Shown here: one piece after another, positions 45,019 to 54,431 of the stretch
Layout: each line of letters begins with the position of its first letter
Position numbering within the stretch: the stretch's first letter is position 1
Source of the DNA: Pseudomonadota bacterium
GTDB lineage: Bacteria; Pseudomonadota; Gammaproteobacteria; Xanthomonadales; Xanthomonadaceae
DNA: 64,000 nucleotides
Direction of reading: 5' to 3'
NCBI GenBank assembly: GCA_018242425.1
Contig: JAFEBX010000008.1
Location: forward strand, 60,296-124,295
Program-made: the position numbers and the translations under genes
The notes under the pieces: generated by a model
The model's database searches: none
What the model was told of the DNA's origin: nothing
What the model saw: only the letters and a program-made list of their open reading frames with translations

Positions 45019-45922
45019 GGTCGAGCCAGCCGCGGGTGTCTTCGACCGCGCCGTGGACGAGATCGAAATAGGCCTTCTGCAACTTCAGCGTGACCGGACC
45101 GGCCTTGCCGGCGCCGATGACGCGGCCATCGACCGAGCGGATCGGAGTGACTTCGGCGGCGGTGCCGCACATGAACAGCTCGTCGCACAGGTAGAGGTAT
45201 TCTCGCGGGATGTCGCGTTCGATGATGTCGATGCCCATCTCGCGGGCCAGCGTCATCAATGTGTTGCGGGTGATGCCGTTGAGCAGCGCGGCACTGACCG
45301 GGGTGGTGTGCAACGCGCCGTCGATCACCAGGAAGATGTTCTCGCCGGCGCCTTCGCTGAGCAGGCCGGTCGAGGCCAGCGCGATGCCCTCGCCGAAGCC
45401 GAGGCGACGCGCTTCGCGCGCGACCAGCTGGCCGGAGAGGTAGTTGCCGCCGGCCTTGGCGCCCGCGGGGATGGTGTTGGGTGCGAAACGCTGCCAGCTC
45501 GAGACGCAGGCGTCGATGCCCTGTTCCAGCACGCCTTCGCCGAGGTAGGCGCCCATCTTCCAGGTGGCGACGGAAACATCGGTCGGCGTATCGGCACTCA
45601 GGCCGAATCCGCCGAGGCCGCGGAAGGCGATCGGGCGCAGGTAGGCTTCGCGGAAGCCGTTGCGGCGCACGACTTCGCGATGCGCTTCGTTGATCTGTTC
45701 CGGCGTGTACGGAATCTCGATTTCATGGATGCGCGCCGAGGCGAACAGGCGCCTGGTGTGGTCCTGCAAGCGGAAGATCGCCGGGCCGCGCGGGGTGTCG
45801 TAGCAGCGGACGCCCTCGAATACCGAGGAGCCGTAGTGCAGCGCATGCGCCATCACGTGGGTGGTGGCTTCGGCCCAGGGCTTGACCTGGCCGTTGTGCC
45901 AGATCCATTGCGGGTATTCCAT
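45011..45922 (-). CDS. ilvE: Branched-chain amino acid aminotransferase
   Basis: PLP enzyme (fold type IV) for the last step of Ile, Leu and Val synthesis. 303 aa: HALHYGSSVFEGVRCYDTPR near the N-terminus, YLRPIAFRGLGGFGLSA, the PLP lysine in IPAGAKAGGNYLSGQLVA (about residue 156), LSEGAGENIFLV, NGITRNTLMTLAREMGI, and LFMCGTAAEVTPIRSVDGR. ATG 45922. Minus-strand GACAAT (45952-45957) lies about 30 nt upstream and may be its -10. The gene is convergent with the histidine kinase (8-bp overlap). Confidence 0.95.
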   Translation of the reverse strand: MEYPQWIWHNGQVKPWAEATTHVMAHALHYGSSVFEGVRCYDTPRGPAIFRLQDHTRRLFASARIHEIEIPYTPEQINEAHREVVRRNGFREAYLRPIAFRGLGGFGLSADTPTDVSVATWKMGAYLGEGVLEQGIDACVSSWQRFAPNTIPAGAKAGGNYLSGQLVAREARRLGFGEGIALASTGLLSEGAGENIFLVIDGALHTTPVSAALLNGITRNTLMTLAREMGIDIIERDIPREYLYLCDELFMCGTAAEVTPIRSVDGRVIGAGKAGPVTLKLQKAYFDLVHGAVEDTRGWLDLI

Positions 45923-45977
45923 GGAGTCGTCCTGGGCGGTGGGGAACCGCCATTGTCGCCGATGGCGTCAGGGGACG

Positions 45978-46481
45978 CTAATAGCTGAGCCACCAACAGT
46001 CCTGGTAGCGGCGCAGGCGGAAGTTCACGCTGGTGGTCGTGGTTCCCTTGCCCTGGGCCAGCAGCAGGCGGACGCCACCGTTGCTGACCTGGGTATCGAC
46101 CAGCTGCTGGCGGGTCAGCCTGGCGAGGCGGTCGGCGATGTCATAACCCGATTCCGTCCCCAGTCCGGGCCAGTTGTAGACGCCGACCAGCCGATTGGGG
46201 TCACTGGTGTCGAAGGCGAGGGTGATCTCGTGGACGAGATCGTCGAGCGTGCGTGCGCAACCCGCGCGCACGGCCTGCCTGCCCAGGCTCATCGTCGCCC
46301 CCGATGGCGGTGCATGTGGAATGGTGCGATCCGCAGCGCCGAAGGCCGCGCAAGGCTTGTCGCTGTAGATGGCTTCACCACCGGAACCAGTGCACTGGTG
46401 GATCGCCGATTGCGCACGCGCGCGCAGCGGCAGCACCGCGATCGCGAACAACAAGAGGCAAATGGGGAGTGGGAAACGCAC
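45978..46481 (-). CDS. Small secreted protein, DUF4124-like N-terminus
   Basis: 167-aa protein with a signal peptide (about 1-23, ending RARA), followed by QCTGSGGEAIYSDKPCAAFG. This resembles the DUF4124 pattern of a paired-Cys motif with 'YSDKPC' found in many small proteobacterial envelope proteins. The remainder (VHEITLAFDTSDPNRLVGVY and GVRLLLAQGKGTTTTS) is unrecognised and ends in RRYQDCWWLSY. It starts at a GTG (46481), and TAGAGT ends exactly 6 nt before that codon. It follows metF on the same strand with 27 bp between. Function unknown. Confidence 0.75.
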   Translation of the reverse strand: MRFPLPICLLLFAIAVLPLRARAQSAIHQCTGSGGEAIYSDKPCAAFGAADRTIPHAPPSGATMSLGRQAVRAGCARTLDDLVHEITLAFDTSDPNRLVGVYNWPGLGTESGYDIADRLARLTRQQLVDTQVSNGGVRLLLAQGKGTTTTSVNFRLRRYQDCWWLSY

Positions 46482-46487
46482 CCGCGC

Positions 46488-46493
46488 ACTCTA
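46488..46493 (-). promoter_or_regulatory. Candidate leaderless promoter (-10 TAGAGT) of the DUF4124-like gene
   Basis: Minus-strand TAGAGT ends 6 nt before the GTG start at 46481 (spacer GCGCGG, no Shine-Dalgarno). It lies between metF and this gene, so the gene need not depend on metF transcription. Confidence 0.4.
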
Positions 46494-46508
46494 GCGCGTA
46501 TGGACGGT

Positions 46509-47339
46509 TCAGCCCAATCGCTGCAGCACGCCCTGCGTTGGTCGCGCCATGTTCAACGTGTAGAAGTGCAGGGCGGGCGCGCCGCCTTCGATCAGGCGCC
46601 GGCACAGGTTGGCGACGAGGTCGGCGGCGAACTCGCGGATGGCCTCGATGTCATCGCCGTGGGCGCGCATGCGCTGGCCGATCCAGCGCGGGATTTCGGC
46701 GCCGCAGGCTTCCGAGAAACGGCGCAGCTGGGTGAAGTTGGAGATCGGCATGATGCCCGGGATGACCGGGATGTCGATGCCGCGCCGGCGCACATCATCC
46801 AGGAAATGGAAGTAGGCGTCAGTGTTGTAGAAATACTGGGTGATCGCGCTGTGTGCGCCGGCCTTGACCTTGCGCTCGAAATTGGCGAGGTCGGCGTGGG
46901 CGTCGTTGGCCTGCGGATGCGTTTCCGGATAAGCCGCCACTGAGACGTGGAAATGATCGCCATGTTCGGCGCGGATCAGTTCGACCAGCTCGTTGGCATA
47001 ACGCAGGTCGCCCTGTCCGATCATGCCGGAGGGCATGTCCCCGCGCAGCGCGACGATACGGCTGCATCCGAGCGCGCGATAGAGCTTCAGCAGCGAGCGG
47101 ATTTCCTCGCGGCTGCCGCCGACGCAGGTCAGGTGCGGCACGCCGTCGACGCCATGCTCGCCGCGCAGGCGTTGCACGGTTTCCGGGGTGTGGCTGAGCG
47201 TGGACCCCCCGGCGCCGAACGTCACCGACATGAATTCCGGCGAATGGACCTTGAGCTTCTGTGCGCAGCGATCGAGCTGCGCACGCTGCTCGTCGGTCTT
47301 CGGCGGATAGAACTCGAAGGAAATCGGGACGGAGGGCAT
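46509..47339 (-). CDS. metF: 5,10-methylenetetrahydrofolate reductase
   Basis: FAD enzyme that makes 5-methyl-THF for methionine synthesis. 276 aa from the ATG at 47339: ISFEFYPPKTDEQ with the conserved Glu, MSVTFGAGGSTLSHTPETV, HLTCVGGSREEIRSLLKLY, IVALRGDMPSG, VSVAAYPETHPQAND, ITQYFYNTDAYFHFLDDV and PVIPGIMPISNF. The open frame continues to 47411 through the promoter. A perfect TATAAT on the minus strand (47367-47372) lies 28 nt upstream. It is transcribed in the same direction as ahcY but is separated from it by a terminator. Confidence 0.96.
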   Translation of the reverse strand: MPSVPISFEFYPPKTDEQRAQLDRCAQKLKVHSPEFMSVTFGAGGSTLSHTPETVQRLRGEHGVDGVPHLTCVGGSREEIRSLLKLYRALGCSRIVALRGDMPSGMIGQGDLRYANELVELIRAEHGDHFHVSVAAYPETHPQANDAHADLANFERKVKAGAHSAITQYFYNTDAYFHFLDDVRRRGIDIPVIPGIMPISNFTQLRRFSEACGAEIPRWIGQRMRAHGDDIEAIREFAADLVANLCRRLIEGGAPALHFYTLNMARPTQGVLQRLG

Positions 47340-47366
47340 CTGCGGGTCCGGGGGTACTGTCAGTCC

Positions 47367-47388
47367 ATTATATCTCTTTGTGCGGATG
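47367..47388 (-). promoter_or_regulatory. metF promoter and CATCCG-N8-GATATAA element
   Basis: The minus strand has a consensus TATAAT (47367-47372). A 21-nt element, CATCCG then 8 nt then GATATAA (47368-47388), overlaps it and is matched at 16 of 21 positions, with identical spacing, upstream of metK (52517-52537). The -35 region is weak, which would fit control by an activator or a repressor site. Confidence 0.45.
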
Positions 47389-47409
47389 AAGCGATAAATA
47401 TTCCGGTCC

Positions 47410-47442
47410 AAATAAAAACGGGCACCGCTTGGTGCCCGTTTT
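47410..47442 (-). terminator. Rho-independent terminator of ahcY
   Basis: On the minus strand a 12-bp stem (AAAACGGGCACC / GGTGCCCGTTTT) with a 4-nt loop is followed by a T-rich tail (TTTTTATTT overlapping the stem end), 27 nt after the ahcY stop. Confidence 0.9.
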
Positions 47443-47468
47443 CCGTACTGCGCTGGCCGATCCGGGGA

Positions 47469-48914
<1,446 letters not shown>

Positions 48915-48956
48915 GATTCAACTCCGTAAAAGGTGAGCATATGGCTCGTCTGTTAC

Positions 48957-49027
48957 GGGCGCCGTTTTGAATGCCGAGCCTGGCGGCACGGGCTTCGTCT
49001 GAAGCCGGCCATCGCAGCGCCCCTCGG
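48957..49027 (-). ncRNA. SAH riboswitch (ahcY leader)
   Basis: Read on the minus strand, CCGAG (49027-49023) pairs with CTCGG (48978-48974) as P1. The conserved GGGCGCTGCGA follows the 5' arm, and GGCTTC / GAAGCC (49006-48991) forms P2. The 3' arm is preceded by CCAGG; then AACGGCGCCC supplies GCGCCC (48962-48957) to pair with GGGCGC as the pseudoknot. These are the consensus elements of the SAH riboswitch, which turns expression on when SAH accumulates. It ends about 32 nt before the ahcY GGAG site. Confidence 0.9.
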
Positions 49028-49036
49028 CGGGCGATA

Positions 49037-49060
49037 TTTTATCTCGTTATCGCGATAAAA
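49037..49060. promoter_or_regulatory. Inverted repeat at the ahcY promoter (candidate operator)
   Basis: TTTTATC and GATAAAA arms are separated by 10 nt, with an inner TATCGCGATA palindrome. It overlaps the likely -10 (TAAAAT on the minus strand) just upstream of the SAH riboswitch and lies about 100 bp before the divergent EF-G-like gene. A methionine-cycle repressor (SahR or MetR type) is a possible binder; this is inference. Confidence 0.45.
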
Positions 49061-49156
49061 GGATGAATCGGCCGCGATTCCGGGCATCCCGGGCAAATCC
49101 ACACAACCTGAACGCATCCGTGGCAAGCTCGACAGTCCCCGTCCATAGGAAATGCC

Positions 49157-51205
49157 ATGGATTACGGTACCGATCAGATCCGCAATATCGCGCTGGCTGG
49201 TCATCCGGGAGCGGGCAAGACCCAGTTGTTCGAAGCGCTGCTGCACGCCGGCGGCGCGATCAACGTGGCGGGCACGATCGAGCGCGGCAGCACGGTGTCG
49301 GATTTCGACCCGCTGGAAAAGGAACGCGGGCATTCCATCGACGCGGCGATCGCCAGTACCGACCACAAGGGCATCCACGTCAATCTCGTCGACACTCCGG
49401 GCTATCCCGATTTCCGTGGCGCGGCGCTGGCGGCGATCGCGGCGGTCGATACCGTCGCAGTGGTGGTGGATGCCGATGCCGGCATCGGCCACGGCACGCG
49501 AAGGATGATGCAGATCGCGGCGGATCGCGGCCTGTGCCGCGCCATCGTGGTGAACAAGATCGACGCGGCCGGTGCCGACATCGCGCGCCTGATGGAAGAG
49601 CTGCAATCGAATTTCGGCAACGCGGTGTTGCCGCTCAACCTGCCGGCGCAGGGCGGGACCGCAGTGATCGACTGCTTCGGCAACGCCAGTGGCGACAGCG
49701 GCCTCGGTCCGGTGGCCGACTGGCACCAGCGCATCATCGACCAGGTGGTCGAGATCAACGAAACGGTGATGGATCATTTCCTCGAGCTCGGCGAGGGCGG
49801 TTTGTCCGGACAGGAATTGCACGACGCCTTCGAGCAATGCCTGCGCGAAGGGCACCTCGTCCCCGTATGTTTCGTTTCGGCGCGACAGGGCACCGGCGTG
49901 GCGGAATTGCTCGACATTGCCGAACGCCTGTTCCCGAATCCGGCCGAGGCCAATGCGCCGCCGTTCGTCAAAGGCACGGGTGAGGATGCCGTGGCGATCG
50001 AGGCACGTCCCGATCCTGCCGCGCACGTGATCGCCGATGTGTTCCGCATCATCCACGATCCCTTCATGGGCAAGCTCGCGGTGTTCCGCGTCTACCAGGG
50101 CACGGTGAAGAAGGACGGCACGCTGTTCGTCGACGACGGCCGCAAGCCCTTCAAGGTCGCGCACCTGTTCAAGCTCAAGGGCAAGGACCATGTCGAGATC
50201 GCGCGCGCGGTTCCGGGCGATATCGCCGCGGTGGCGAAGGTGGAGGAATTGCATTTCGACGCCGTGCTCCACGATTCGCACGACGAGGACCAGATCCACC
50301 TGAAGCCGAGTGCGTTCCCCAGCCCGATGTTCGCGCTGGCGATCGAGGCGGCGAGCAAGGGCCAGGAGCAGAAGCTCTCGGCGGCATTGCACAAGCTCGC
50401 CGACGAGGATCCCTCGGTGCAGGTACATCACGACGCCGAGTTGAACGAGACGGTGATGCGAGGATTGTCCGATCTCCACCTGCGCGTGTTGCTGGAACGC
50501 CTCAAGTCGCGTCACGGCGTTGCAGTCAACACGCATGTGCCGAAGGTGGCCTATCGTGAAACCATCGGCGCGAAGGCGGAAGGCCATCACCGCCACAAGA
50601 AACAGACGGGCGGCGCCGGGCAGTTCGGCGAAGTGTTCCTGCGCGTCGAACCGTTGCCGCGCGGTGGCGGATTCGAGTTCGTCGACGAAGTGAAGGGTGG
50701 CACCATTCCCGGGCAATTCCTGCCGGCGGTGGAGAAGGGCGTGCGCCAGGTGCTGAAGATGGGCGCGTTGGCTGGCTATCCGTTGCAGGACGTGCGCGTG
50801 GTCGTCTACGACGGCAAATATCACTCCGTCGACAGCAAGGAAGTCGCGTTCGTCGCCGCCGGCAAGAAGGCATTTCTCGATGCAGTGACCAAGGCGCAGC
50901 CGCAGGTGCTGGAGCCGATGGTCGATCTCGAGGTGACGGTGCCGGACGCGAACGTCGGCGACGTCAGCGGTGCGTTGTCGTCGAAGCGCGCGCAGATCCT
51001 AGCGACCGATTCCGGGCGCGGTGGCGAGATCGTGGTGCGGGCGAAGGCGCCGCTGGCGGAACTCGACGGTTTCGCCGCGGAACTGAAATCGATGACGGCC
51101 GGGCGCGGCCGTTACGCGATCGACTTCAGCCACTACGATCCGGCGCCGGCGCGCGTGCAACAGACGCTGATTGCGGCGTGGAAGCCTAAGGTGGAGGAGG
51201 ACTGA
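49157..51205 (+). CDS. EF-G-like translational GTPase paralogue
   Basis: 682-aa protein with all five EF-G domains. G-domain motifs: P-loop GHPGAGKTQLFEALL (residues about 14-28), G2-region STVSDFDPLEKERGHSI, G3 DTPGYPDF, G4 NKID. Domain II starts near ADVFRIIHDPFMGKLAVFRV; domain IV carries TGGAGQFGEVFLRVEP and KGVRQVLKMGALAGYPLQDV. Canonical EF-G has DTPGHVDF; the catalytic switch-II His is Tyr here, as in the FusA2-like paralogue group. It is therefore unlikely to be the main elongation factor; the role is unknown. ATG 49157, with AGGAAA 5-9 nt upstream. It ends at a bidirectional terminator shared with metK. Confidence 0.9.
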   Translation: MDYGTDQIRNIALAGHPGAGKTQLFEALLHAGGAINVAGTIERGSTVSDFDPLEKERGHSIDAAIASTDHKGIHVNLVDTPGYPDFRGAALAAIAAVDTVAVVVDADAGIGHGTRRMMQIAADRGLCRAIVVNKIDAAGADIARLMEELQSNFGNAVLPLNLPAQGGTAVIDCFGNASGDSGLGPVADWHQRIIDQVVEINETVMDHFLELGEGGLSGQELHDAFEQCLREGHLVPVCFVSARQGTGVAELLDIAERLFPNPAEANAPPFVKGTGEDAVAIEARPDPAAHVIADVFRIIHDPFMGKLAVFRVYQGTVKKDGTLFVDDGRKPFKVAHLFKLKGKDHVEIARAVPGDIAAVAKVEELHFDAVLHDSHDEDQIHLKPSAFPSPMFALAIEAASKGQEQKLSAALHKLADEDPSVQVHHDAELNETVMRGLSDLHLRVLLERLKSRHGVAVNTHVPKVAYRETIGAKAEGHHRHKKQTGGAGQFGEVFLRVEPLPRGGGFEFVDEVKGGTIPGQFLPAVEKGVRQVLKMGALAGYPLQDVRVVVYDGKYHSVDSKEVAFVAAGKKAFLDAVTKAQPQVLEPMVDLEVTVPDANVGDVSGALSSKRAQILATDSGRGGEIVVRAKAPLAELDGFAAELKSMTAGRGRYAIDFSHYDPAPARVQQTLIAAWKPKVEED

Positions 51206-51220
51206 CCTCCTCTCCGACGC

Positions 51221-51252
51221 AAAACGGCCCGCTTGCGCGGGCCGTTTTGTTT
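51221..51252. terminator. Bidirectional rho-independent terminator between the EF-G-like gene and metK
   Basis: A perfect 12-bp stem AAAACGGCCCGC / GCGGGCCGTTTT with TTGC loop lies between the two convergent stops (51205 and 51271). The T-rich ends on both strands allow use in either direction. Confidence 0.88.
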
Positions 51253-51270
51253 GTTGCCTGATCGACGCGA

Positions 51271-52512
51271 TTACTTGCGCTTCTTGCCCTTCGCGGCCTT
51301 CGCCAGTTCCTCGGCGCGGTCGGTCTTCTCCCAGCTGAAGGCGGTCGCGCTCTGCTTCTTGCCGGCGCCATCGACGTAGCTGACCTGCTCCGGCTTGCGG
51401 CCGAAGTGGCCGTACGCGGCGGTGCGCTGGTAGATCGGGTGCACCAGGTCGAGCATCTTGATGATGCCGTACGGGCGCAGGTCGAAATGCGTGCGGATCA
51501 GCTTCTCGATCTCGGCGTCCGGAATCTTGCCGGTACCGAAGGTGGTGACCGAGATCGAGGTCGGTTCGGCGACGCCAATCGCGTAGCTCACCTGCACTTC
51601 GCACTTGTCGGCGAGGCCGGCGGCGACGATGTTCTTCGCCACGTAGCGCGCGGCGTAGGCGGCCGAACGGTCAACCTTCGACGGATCCTTGCCCGAGAAC
51701 GCGCCGCCACCGTGGCGGGCCATGCCGCCGTAGCTGTCGACGATGATCTTGCGGCCGGTCAGGCCGCAGTCGCCCACCGGGCCACCGATCACGAAGATGC
51801 CGGTCGGGTTGATGTGCACCTTGTTCTTCGGCAGCGAGTCGTACCACTTCTTCGGCAGCACGGGCTTGATGATGTGCTCGCGCACGGCCTCGACCAGATC
51901 CTTCTGCTTCACTTCCGGATCGTGCTGGGTCGACAGCACCACGGCATCGATGCCGGTGATGGTGTGGCCTTCGCCGTCATAGCGCAGGGTGACCTGCGAC
52001 TTCGCGTCCGGGCGCAGCCACTTCAGCTTGCCGTTCTTGCGCACCTTGGCTTGCTGTTCAACCAGGCGATGGCTGTAGTACAGCGGGGCGGGCATGTATT
52101 CCGGCGCCTCGTTGCAGGCGTAGCCGAACATCAGGCCCTGGTCACCGGCGCCCATTTCCTCCGGCTTCTTGGCCTTCTTGCTGGTGCCGTCGACGCCGGC
52201 GGCGATGTCGGGCGACTGCTTGCCGAGCATGTTGATGATCGCGCAGGTATGGCCATCGAAGCCCACGCGCGAATTGTCGTAGCCGATGCCGTTGATGACA
52301 TTGCGCGCCAGCTGCTCGATATCGACCCAGGCATTGGTGGTGACTTCGCCGGCAACGACGGCCGCGCCGGTCTTGACCAGGGTCTCGCAGGCCACGCGGG
52401 CGCGCTTGTCCTGGGCCAGGATCGCATCCAGCACTGCGTCGGAGATCTGGTCCGCGACCTTGTCGGGATGGCCTTCGGACACCGATTCGGAGGTGAACAG
52501 ATAATCAGACAT
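51271..52512 (-). CDS. metK: S-adenosylmethionine synthetase
   Basis: Makes SAM from methionine and ATP. 413 aa from the ATG at 52512: [47 protein letters not shown]-like segment reading [34 protein letters not shown], the P-loop [19 protein letters not shown], and a Lys-rich C-terminus. It is slightly longer than the 384-aa E. coli enzyme because of C-terminal extensions. The frame has an earlier ATG at 52530 (MKGYNS), but AAAGGA positioned 9 nt before 52512 shows the true start. The CATCCG-N8-GATATAA element overlaps this RBS. No SAM riboswitch is visible. Confidence 0.97.
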   Translation of the reverse strand: MSDYLFTSESVSEGHPDKVADQISDAVLDAILAQDKRARVACETLVKTGAAVVAGEVTTNAWVDIEQLARNVINGIGYDNSRVGFDGHTCAIINMLGKQSPDIAAGVDGTSKKAKKPEEMGAGDQGLMFGYACNEAPEYMPAPLYYSHRLVEQQAKVRKNGKLKWLRPDAKSQVTLRYDGEGHTITGIDAVVLSTQHDPEVKQKDLVEAVREHIIKPVLPKKWYDSLPKNKVHINPTGIFVIGGPVGDCGLTGRKIIVDSYGGMARHGGGAFSGKDPSKVDRSAAYAARYVAKNIVAAGLADKCEVQVSYAIGVAEPTSISVTTFGTGKIPDAEIEKLIRTHFDLRPYGIIKMLDLVHPIYQRTAAYGHFGRKPEQVSYVDGAGKKQSATAFSWEKTDRAEELAKAAKGKKRK

Positions 52513-52516
52513 CGAG

Positions 52517-52537
52517 TTATATCCTTTCATTCGGATG
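52517..52537 (-). promoter_or_regulatory. CATCCG-N8-GATATAA element upstream of metK
   Basis: Same element as in the metF promoter (16 of 21 positions identical, same spacing). Here it overlaps the Shine-Dalgarno, so it might act on translation or as a DNA operator; the -10 of metK is more likely TATCAT further upstream (about 52555-52560). Confidence 0.35.
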
Positions 52538-52712
52538 GAGAGATGGATTGCGCATGATACACGTTGGCGGGCCGGGGGAACACCCCGCCTTCCGGCAATT
52601 TAGCGCCCGTTGTGCGATGCCCGCCACGGATGTCACGGAACTGCCGCCGGGGTGACACGCCGCTGTCGCGGCTGCCGGGGACGCTGCCAGCATCCACAGG
52701 GTACGCCTGCCG

Positions 52713-54431
52713 ATGCTGCAACTTGAAGACCGCCTGCAATCCCGCTTCCCGAGCTGGCTCCATGGCCGGCGCGCGAGGGTGGTCCGGCCGTTGCTGCGGT
52801 CCTTGGCGCGGTGGTCGCGGCTGGACCGGATCGAAGCCTTCCTGAACGCACATGCCGGACTTGATGGCCTGGCCTTCGTGAGCAGTGGCCTCGACTTCCT
52901 GCAAGTGCGCTATGCGGTAGGCGAGGGCGACCTTGCTCGCATCCCGGCCACGGGGCGGCTGGTGATCGTCGCCAATCATCCCTCCGGTGCGATCGATGCC
53001 TTCGCGCTGCTCGATGCCGTCGGTCGCGTGCGCGACGACGTCCGCATCGTCGCCAACGATTTCCTCGCCACGATCGAACCGATCCGCGACCTGCTGCTGC
53101 CGGTGCGCATCCTCGGTGGCCGTCCTGACGCCGCTTCCGTGCGCGCGATCGACGCGGCATTGCAACGCGAGGAATGCGTGATCGTGTTCCCCGCGGGCGA
53201 AGTCTCGCGGATGTCGCCGCGCGGCATTCGCGACGGGCGCTGGCGCCGCGGCTTCCTGCGCTTCGCGCGCGCGGCGCAAGCGCCGGTATTGCCGATGCAC
53301 GTGAAGGCGCGCAATTCCGCCTTGTTCTATGGCACCTCGGCGATGTTCAAGCCGGCGGCGACGGCGTTGCTGGCGCGTGAGATGTTCTCGCGCCGAAACG
53401 GTCGGATCCGCCTGCGCGTGGGCGAGGTGATGGCGATTCCCATGGATGCCGAAGCGGCTGTGGTGATTCGTGACGTGCGCCGTGCGGTATATGCGCTGGC
53501 GCGTCGTCCGATCGATGCTGTCGAGCTGACCGAGTTCGTGCAGGAGCCGTTGGCAGTTGCGCAATCACCGGCTGTCATCCGTGATGCGATACAGGCACTG
53601 GAATTGCTCGGCAGCACCAGCGACGGCAAGGAAATCCGCATCGGGCGTCTGCAAGCGGGCGAGCCGTTGCTCGACGAAATCGGTCGTTTGCGCGAACTCA
53701 CCTTCCGCATGGTCGGCGAGGGCACCGGCAAGCACCTCGATCTTGATCTCTACGACAGCTGGTACGAACACATCGTGCTGTGGGATGCGCAGGCCACGCG
53801 CATCGCCGGCGCCTATCGCATCGCCCGCGGCGCGCGCGTGCTCGCCGAGCGTGGCCTGCAGGGCCTCTATACCGCTTCACTGTTCGACTACCGCGACGCC
53901 GCGATCCCGCGTCTCGCCCAGGGCATGGAACTGGGACGCAGTTTCGTGGTGCCGGATTACTGGAACAGCCGCAGCCTCGATTACCTGTGGCAGGGCATCG
54001 GTGCCTATCTGCAACGCCACGCCGACATCCGCTACCTGTTCGGGCCGGTGTCGATCAGCGCGGCGCTGCCGGTGCAGGCACGCGAACAACTTGTCGCCTA
54101 TTACTCGCGCTTCTTTGGCGGCCAGGCCAGCCTCGCAACCTCGCGCCGCCCGTTCTGCTACTTCGCCGCACCGCCGGAATTCGGCGACCTCGACGGCGAC
54201 ACAGCCTTTCGCGTGTTGAAGAGCAATCTCGATGCGCTGGGCGCGCAGGTGCCGGTGCTCTACAAGCAGTACACCGAACTGTGTGAACCGGGTGGTGCGC
54301 GCTTCCTCGCCTTCGGCATCGATCCCGATTTCAGCAACGCGGTGGATGGCCTGATCGAAGTCGATCTCCATTGTTTGCGTGCAAAGAAACGACAGCGCTA
54401 CCTGGGTGCGGCGGCGCCCATGGCCGCATGA
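52713..54431 (+). CDS. OlsF-like acyltransferase fusion (PlsC-type + GNAT/hemolysin-type)
   Basis: 572-aa bifunctional-looking protein. The N-terminal half (about 80-250) is a lysophospholipid acyltransferase-like domain with LVIVANHPSGAIDAFALLD and VIVFPAGEVSRMSPRGI. The C-terminal half (about 295-555) resembles the OlsB/hemolysin-type N-acyltransferase with RLRELTFRMVGEGTGKHLDL, ASLFDYRD and YFAAPPEFGDLD. This order matches OlsF, which makes ornithine lipids (N- then O-acylation), so a role in aminolipid synthesis is a reasonable inference. The acyltransferase His motif is NHx5D rather than NHx4D, as I recall for this fused group. It overlaps the next gene by 4 nt. Confidence 0.82.
   Translation: MLQLEDRLQSRFPSWLHGRRARVVRPLLRSLARWSRLDRIEAFLNAHAGLDGLAFVSSGLDFLQVRYAVGEGDLARIPATGRLVIVANHPSGAIDAFALLDAVGRVRDDVRIVANDFLATIEPIRDLLLPVRILGGRPDAASVRAIDAALQREECVIVFPAGEVSRMSPRGIRDGRWRRGFLRFARAAQAPVLPMHVKARNSALFYGTSAMFKPAATALLAREMFSRRNGRIRLRVGEVMAIPMDAEAAVVIRDVRRAVYALARRPIDAVELTEFVQEPLAVAQSPAVIRDAIQALELLGSTSDGKEIRIGRLQAGEPLLDEIGRLRELTFRMVGEGTGKHLDLDLYDSWYEHIVLWDAQATRIAGAYRIARGARVLAERGLQGLYTASLFDYRDAAIPRLAQGMELGRSFVVPDYWNSRSLDYLWQGIGAYLQRHADIRYLFGPVSISAALPVQAREQLVAYYSRFFGGQASLATSRRPFCYFAAPPEFGDLDGDTAFRVLKSNLDALGAQVPVLYKQYTELCEPGGARFLAFGIDPDFSNAVDGLIEVDLHCLRAKKRQRYLGAAAPMAA

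Noticed and set aside
52513..52620. SAM riboswitch in the metK leader
   Set aside because: No kink-turn, pseudoknot or other SAM-class consensus is visible; the leader is also short.
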